Of a DNA stretch of 7,062 nt, positions 5,313 through 7,062 are shown piece after piece; position 1 is the stretch's first letter; the number at the start of each line of letters is the position of its first letter. The DNA is from Actinomycetota bacterium (GTDB lineage Bacteria; Actinomycetota; Actinomycetes; Streptosporangiales; Streptosporangiaceae). The notes under the pieces were generated by a model. That model was not told the origin of the DNA and did not search any database. It worked only from the letters and a program-made list of their open reading frames with translations. The stretch spans positions 1-7,062 of the forward strand of contig PMST01000191.1 in assembly GCA_003168295.1 (NCBI GenBank). The letters are read 5' to 3'. The position numbers and the translations under genes were made by a program.

Positions 5313-6373
5313 CGCGCTGGCGCGTGGCCATCACGGCCGCCGTCGCCTGCGGATCGCTTGCCGCCGGCGCCTTGCTCACGGGCTGCGGTTCATCGGGGTC
5401 GTCGGGAGCCTCGGATCCGTCCGGGCAGTCGATCACCCTTTACAGCGGCCAGCATGAGCAGACGGTCGACGGGCTGGTGACCGCGTTCGAGAAGCAGACC
5501 GGCATCACGGTCAACGTCCGCAGTGACGACGAGGACACCCTCGCTGACCTGATCGCCGTGCAGGGGTCGCACTCGCCCGCCGATGTCTTCTACACGGAAA
5601 ACTCGCCTCCGCTTGAATTCCTGCAGGAAAAGGGCTTGCTGTCTCCGGTGGCCCCGGCCACGCTGGCCACGACAACGGCCAAGTACAACTCGCCGCAGGG
5701 TGACTGGCTGGGGGTTTCCGCCCGGGTCAGCGTGATCATCTACGACCCGTCGCTGATCTCGGTGAGCCAGCTCCCGACCAGCGTGCTGCAGCTTGCCAAC
5801 CCCAAGTACAAGGGCAAGCTCGCCTTCGCCGCGGGGGAGACCGACTTCCAGCCGATCGTCACCTCGGTGCTGAAGACCTACGGCAAGTCGGCCGCGCTGA
5901 CCTGGCTCGACGGCATCAAGTCGAACGCCGCGAGCCATATCGTCCCGGACAACGAGACGATCGCCGATGAGGTGAACCGCGGCCAGGTCGCCTTCGGGAT
6001 CATCAACCAGTATTACTGGTACCGGCTTGAGGCCGAGGTCGGCGCGTCCGGGATGCACTCGCAGATCACCCACTTCGCCCCGCATGACGCCGGGTACGTG
6101 ATCGACGTCTCCGGTGCGGCCGTGCTGAAGTCAAGCAAGCACCAGGCGGCGGCCCAGAAGTTCCTGGCCTTCCTGGCCGGCAAGCAGGGCCAGGAGATCA
6201 TCGCGCGTGCCTCGGGCAACGAGCAGAGCTACGAGTACCCGCTGGGAGACGGCGTGACCACGTCGGCACCGGAGACGCCGTTCGATCAGCTTCAGCCGAC
6301 CTCGATCACGATCGCCGAGCTCGGCGACGGCTCGACGGCGATCGCCCTGCTCCGCCAGGCCGGCCTGCTGTGA
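5309..6373 (+). CDS. fbpA: Ferric-iron ABC transporter substrate-binding lipoprotein (FbpA/FutA type)
   Basis: This 354-residue protein captures Fe3+ outside the membrane and passes it to a membrane permease. Its signal peptide ends in the lipobox LTGC with lipidated Cys26, so it is tethered to the membrane. The mature part opens with ITLYSGQHE (42-50), typical of the family. It keeps the likely ferric ligands of bacterial FbpA: His49, Glu97 in FYTENSP, and the Tyr235-Tyr236 pair in NQYYWYRL. A type 1 periplasmic-binding-protein C-terminal signature, FAPHDAGYVIDVSGAAVL, lies at 256-273. Length fits the family. No Shine-Dalgarno precedes its ATG, which overlaps the upstream stop codon (ATGA), implying coupled translation. 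The iron box at 4821-4839 predicts expression when iron is scarce. Spermidine- or phosphonate-binding relatives are less likely given the His/Glu/Tyr-Tyr set. Confidence 0.93.
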   Translation: MTRWRVAITAAVACGSLAAGALLTGCGSSGSSGASDPSGQSITLYSGQHEQTVDGLVTAFEKQTGITVNVRSDDEDTLADLIAVQGSHSPADVFYTENSPPLEFLQEKGLLSPVAPATLATTTAKYNSPQGDWLGVSARVSVIIYDPSLISVSQLPTSVLQLANPKYKGKLAFAAGETDFQPIVTSVLKTYGKSAALTWLDGIKSNAASHIVPDNETIADEVNRGQVAFGIINQYYWYRLEAEVGASGMHSQITHFAPHDAGYVIDVSGAAVLKSSKHQAAAQKFLAFLAGKQGQEIIARASGNEQSYEYPLGDGVTTSAPETPFDQLQPTSITIAELGDGSTAIALLRQAGLL

Positions 6374-6398
6374 GCCCCCGGATGGATCAGGGCCGCTG

Positions 6399-7062
6399 AT
6401 GGCCGCCACGGGAACTCTCACCCGGCCGGGCGAGCAGATCGCGGTCAGCCCGCGCCGGGCCCGCCGCCCGGTCGCCCTGCTGGCGATCAGCTCCCTGGTG
6501 GCGGCGCTCCTCGCCCTTCCGCTGGTGTTCCTGCTGGTCGAGGCCCACGGTGCCGGGGCCTCCGACGTGGCGCACCTCATCTTCCGCCCGCTGACCCGGA
6601 CACTGCTGTGGAATACCGTCCGGCTCACCGTCGTGGTCACCGCGGCGTGCGCGGTGATCGGGACCGGTGCCGCGTGGTGCGTCGAGCGGACCGACCTGCC
6701 GGGTCGCCGGGTCTGGGCGGTACTTGTGGTGGTCCCGCTCGCGATCCCTGACTTCGTGGTGAGCTTCGGCTGGAACTCGCTGTGGGCCTGGGCGCACGGC
6801 TTTGCCGGGGCCGTCATCGTGATGACTCTGGCCGTGTACCCGCTGGTCTACCTGCCGGTGGCGGCGAGCCTGCGGATGGCGGACCCCGGTCAGGAAGAAG
6901 TCGCGCGAAGCCTGGGCTCCGGGCGTGTCCGCACCTTCATCCGGATCACGCTCGGCCAGGCCAAGGGGGCCATCTTCGGCGGCTGCCTGCTCGTCGCCCT
7001 GGTCATGCTGGCCGAGTACGGCGCGTTCGAGATCCTCGGTTACCAGACCTTCACCACCGAGA
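6399..7062 (+). CDS. fbpB: Ferric-iron ABC transporter permease, FbpB type (3' truncated by window edge)
   Basis: About 221 residues are visible and the frame stays open at the edge. The chain has a basic N-terminus with RRARR (about 19-23), then hydrophobic segments near residues 24-47, 70-90, 104-122 and 130-150. A loop at about 162-185 reads QEEVARSLGSGRVRTFIRITL, the EAA motif that docks the ATPase in binding-protein-dependent permeases. EYGAFEILGYQTF follows, characteristic of the iron(III)/thiamine/sulfate-type permeases. Iron permeases of this type are often about 500 residues with two fused six-helix halves, so the rest and the ATPase gene should follow. The usual EAA Pro after the final Leu is replaced by Gly-Gln. 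ATG 6399 is preceded by AGGG (6389-6392) six bases away, and sits 26 bases after the substrate-binding gene. It is the membrane channel of the same uptake system. Confidence 0.9.
   Translation, partial: MAATGTLTRPGEQIAVSPRRARRPVALLAISSLVAALLALPLVFLLVEAHGAGASDVAHLIFRPLTRTLLWNTVRLTVVVTAACAVIGTGAAWCVERTDLPGRRVWAVLVVVPLAIPDFVVSFGWNSLWAWAHGFAGAVIVMTLAVYPLVYLPVAASLRMADPGQEEVARSLGSGRVRTFIRITLGQAKGAIFGGCLLVALVMLAEYGAFEILGYQTFTTE

Noticed and set aside
5390..6085. 231-codon minus-strand open frame
   Set aside because: It is fully antisense to fbpA, whose iron-ligand motifs and signal peptide make the plus strand the coding one.
6131..6817. Long open frame of 228 codons on the minus strand
   Set aside because: It lies opposite the 3' end of fbpA and the permease start, has Arg/Thr/Ala-rich low-quality composition and no recognisable motif; a typical high-GC antisense artefact.

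Overview
The window is high-GC, dense, almost gap-free DNA with GTG and ATG starts, tight gene junctions and G/C-biased third codon positions. It looks like a mycelial actinomycete chromosome. The glutathione-transferase-like protein has the sequence pattern of actinobacterial homologues, the regulator set is actinobacterial in style (TetR, a DtxR/IdeR-type iron box), and nothing indicates a phage or plasmid. The genus cannot be resolved from the sequence alone. No rRNA, tRNA, IS element or CRISPR array was seen.

Layout. (1) 1-1149 (+): the C-terminal part of a membrane-anchored, extracytoplasmic beta-propeller-like protein, cut by the left edge. (2) 1235-2230 (-): a glutathionyl-hydroquinone-reductase-type (ECM4/YqjG) thiol transferase, possibly translated from a leaderless mRNA. 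(3) 2231-2479: a 249-bp intergenic stretch rich in secondary structure, with a 15-bp inverted repeat (2327-2379) and two perfect short stem-loops. (4) 2480-3982 (-): a type B carboxylesterase with a complete Ser/Glu/His triad, divergent from (5) 4095-4787 (+): a TetR-family regulator. Their shared ~110-bp intergenic region holds nested inverted repeats lying over a TTGACA hexamer that faces the esterase. (6) 4821-7062 (+): an iron-uptake operon running off the right edge. It comprises an iron box, a CRP/GlxR-like palindrome at the ribosome binding site, a small lipoprotein of unknown function, an FbpA-type ferric-iron-binding lipoprotein and the 5' part of an FbpB-type permease.

How the parts work together. 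The esterase and TetR genes look like a self-contained, substrate-induced hydrolase module. The iron operon is probably repressed by an iron-loaded DtxR/IdeR homologue. Its FbpA protein keeps the H/E/Y/Y ferric-iron ligand pattern and would deliver Fe3+ to the permease, while the ATPase presumably lies just past the right edge. The least explained element is the 136-residue lipoprotein that opens the operon and overlaps fbpA by ATGA. Its position predicts an accessory role in iron capture or delivery, but no known family is recognised. The CRP-like site just before it suggests a second input on top of iron.
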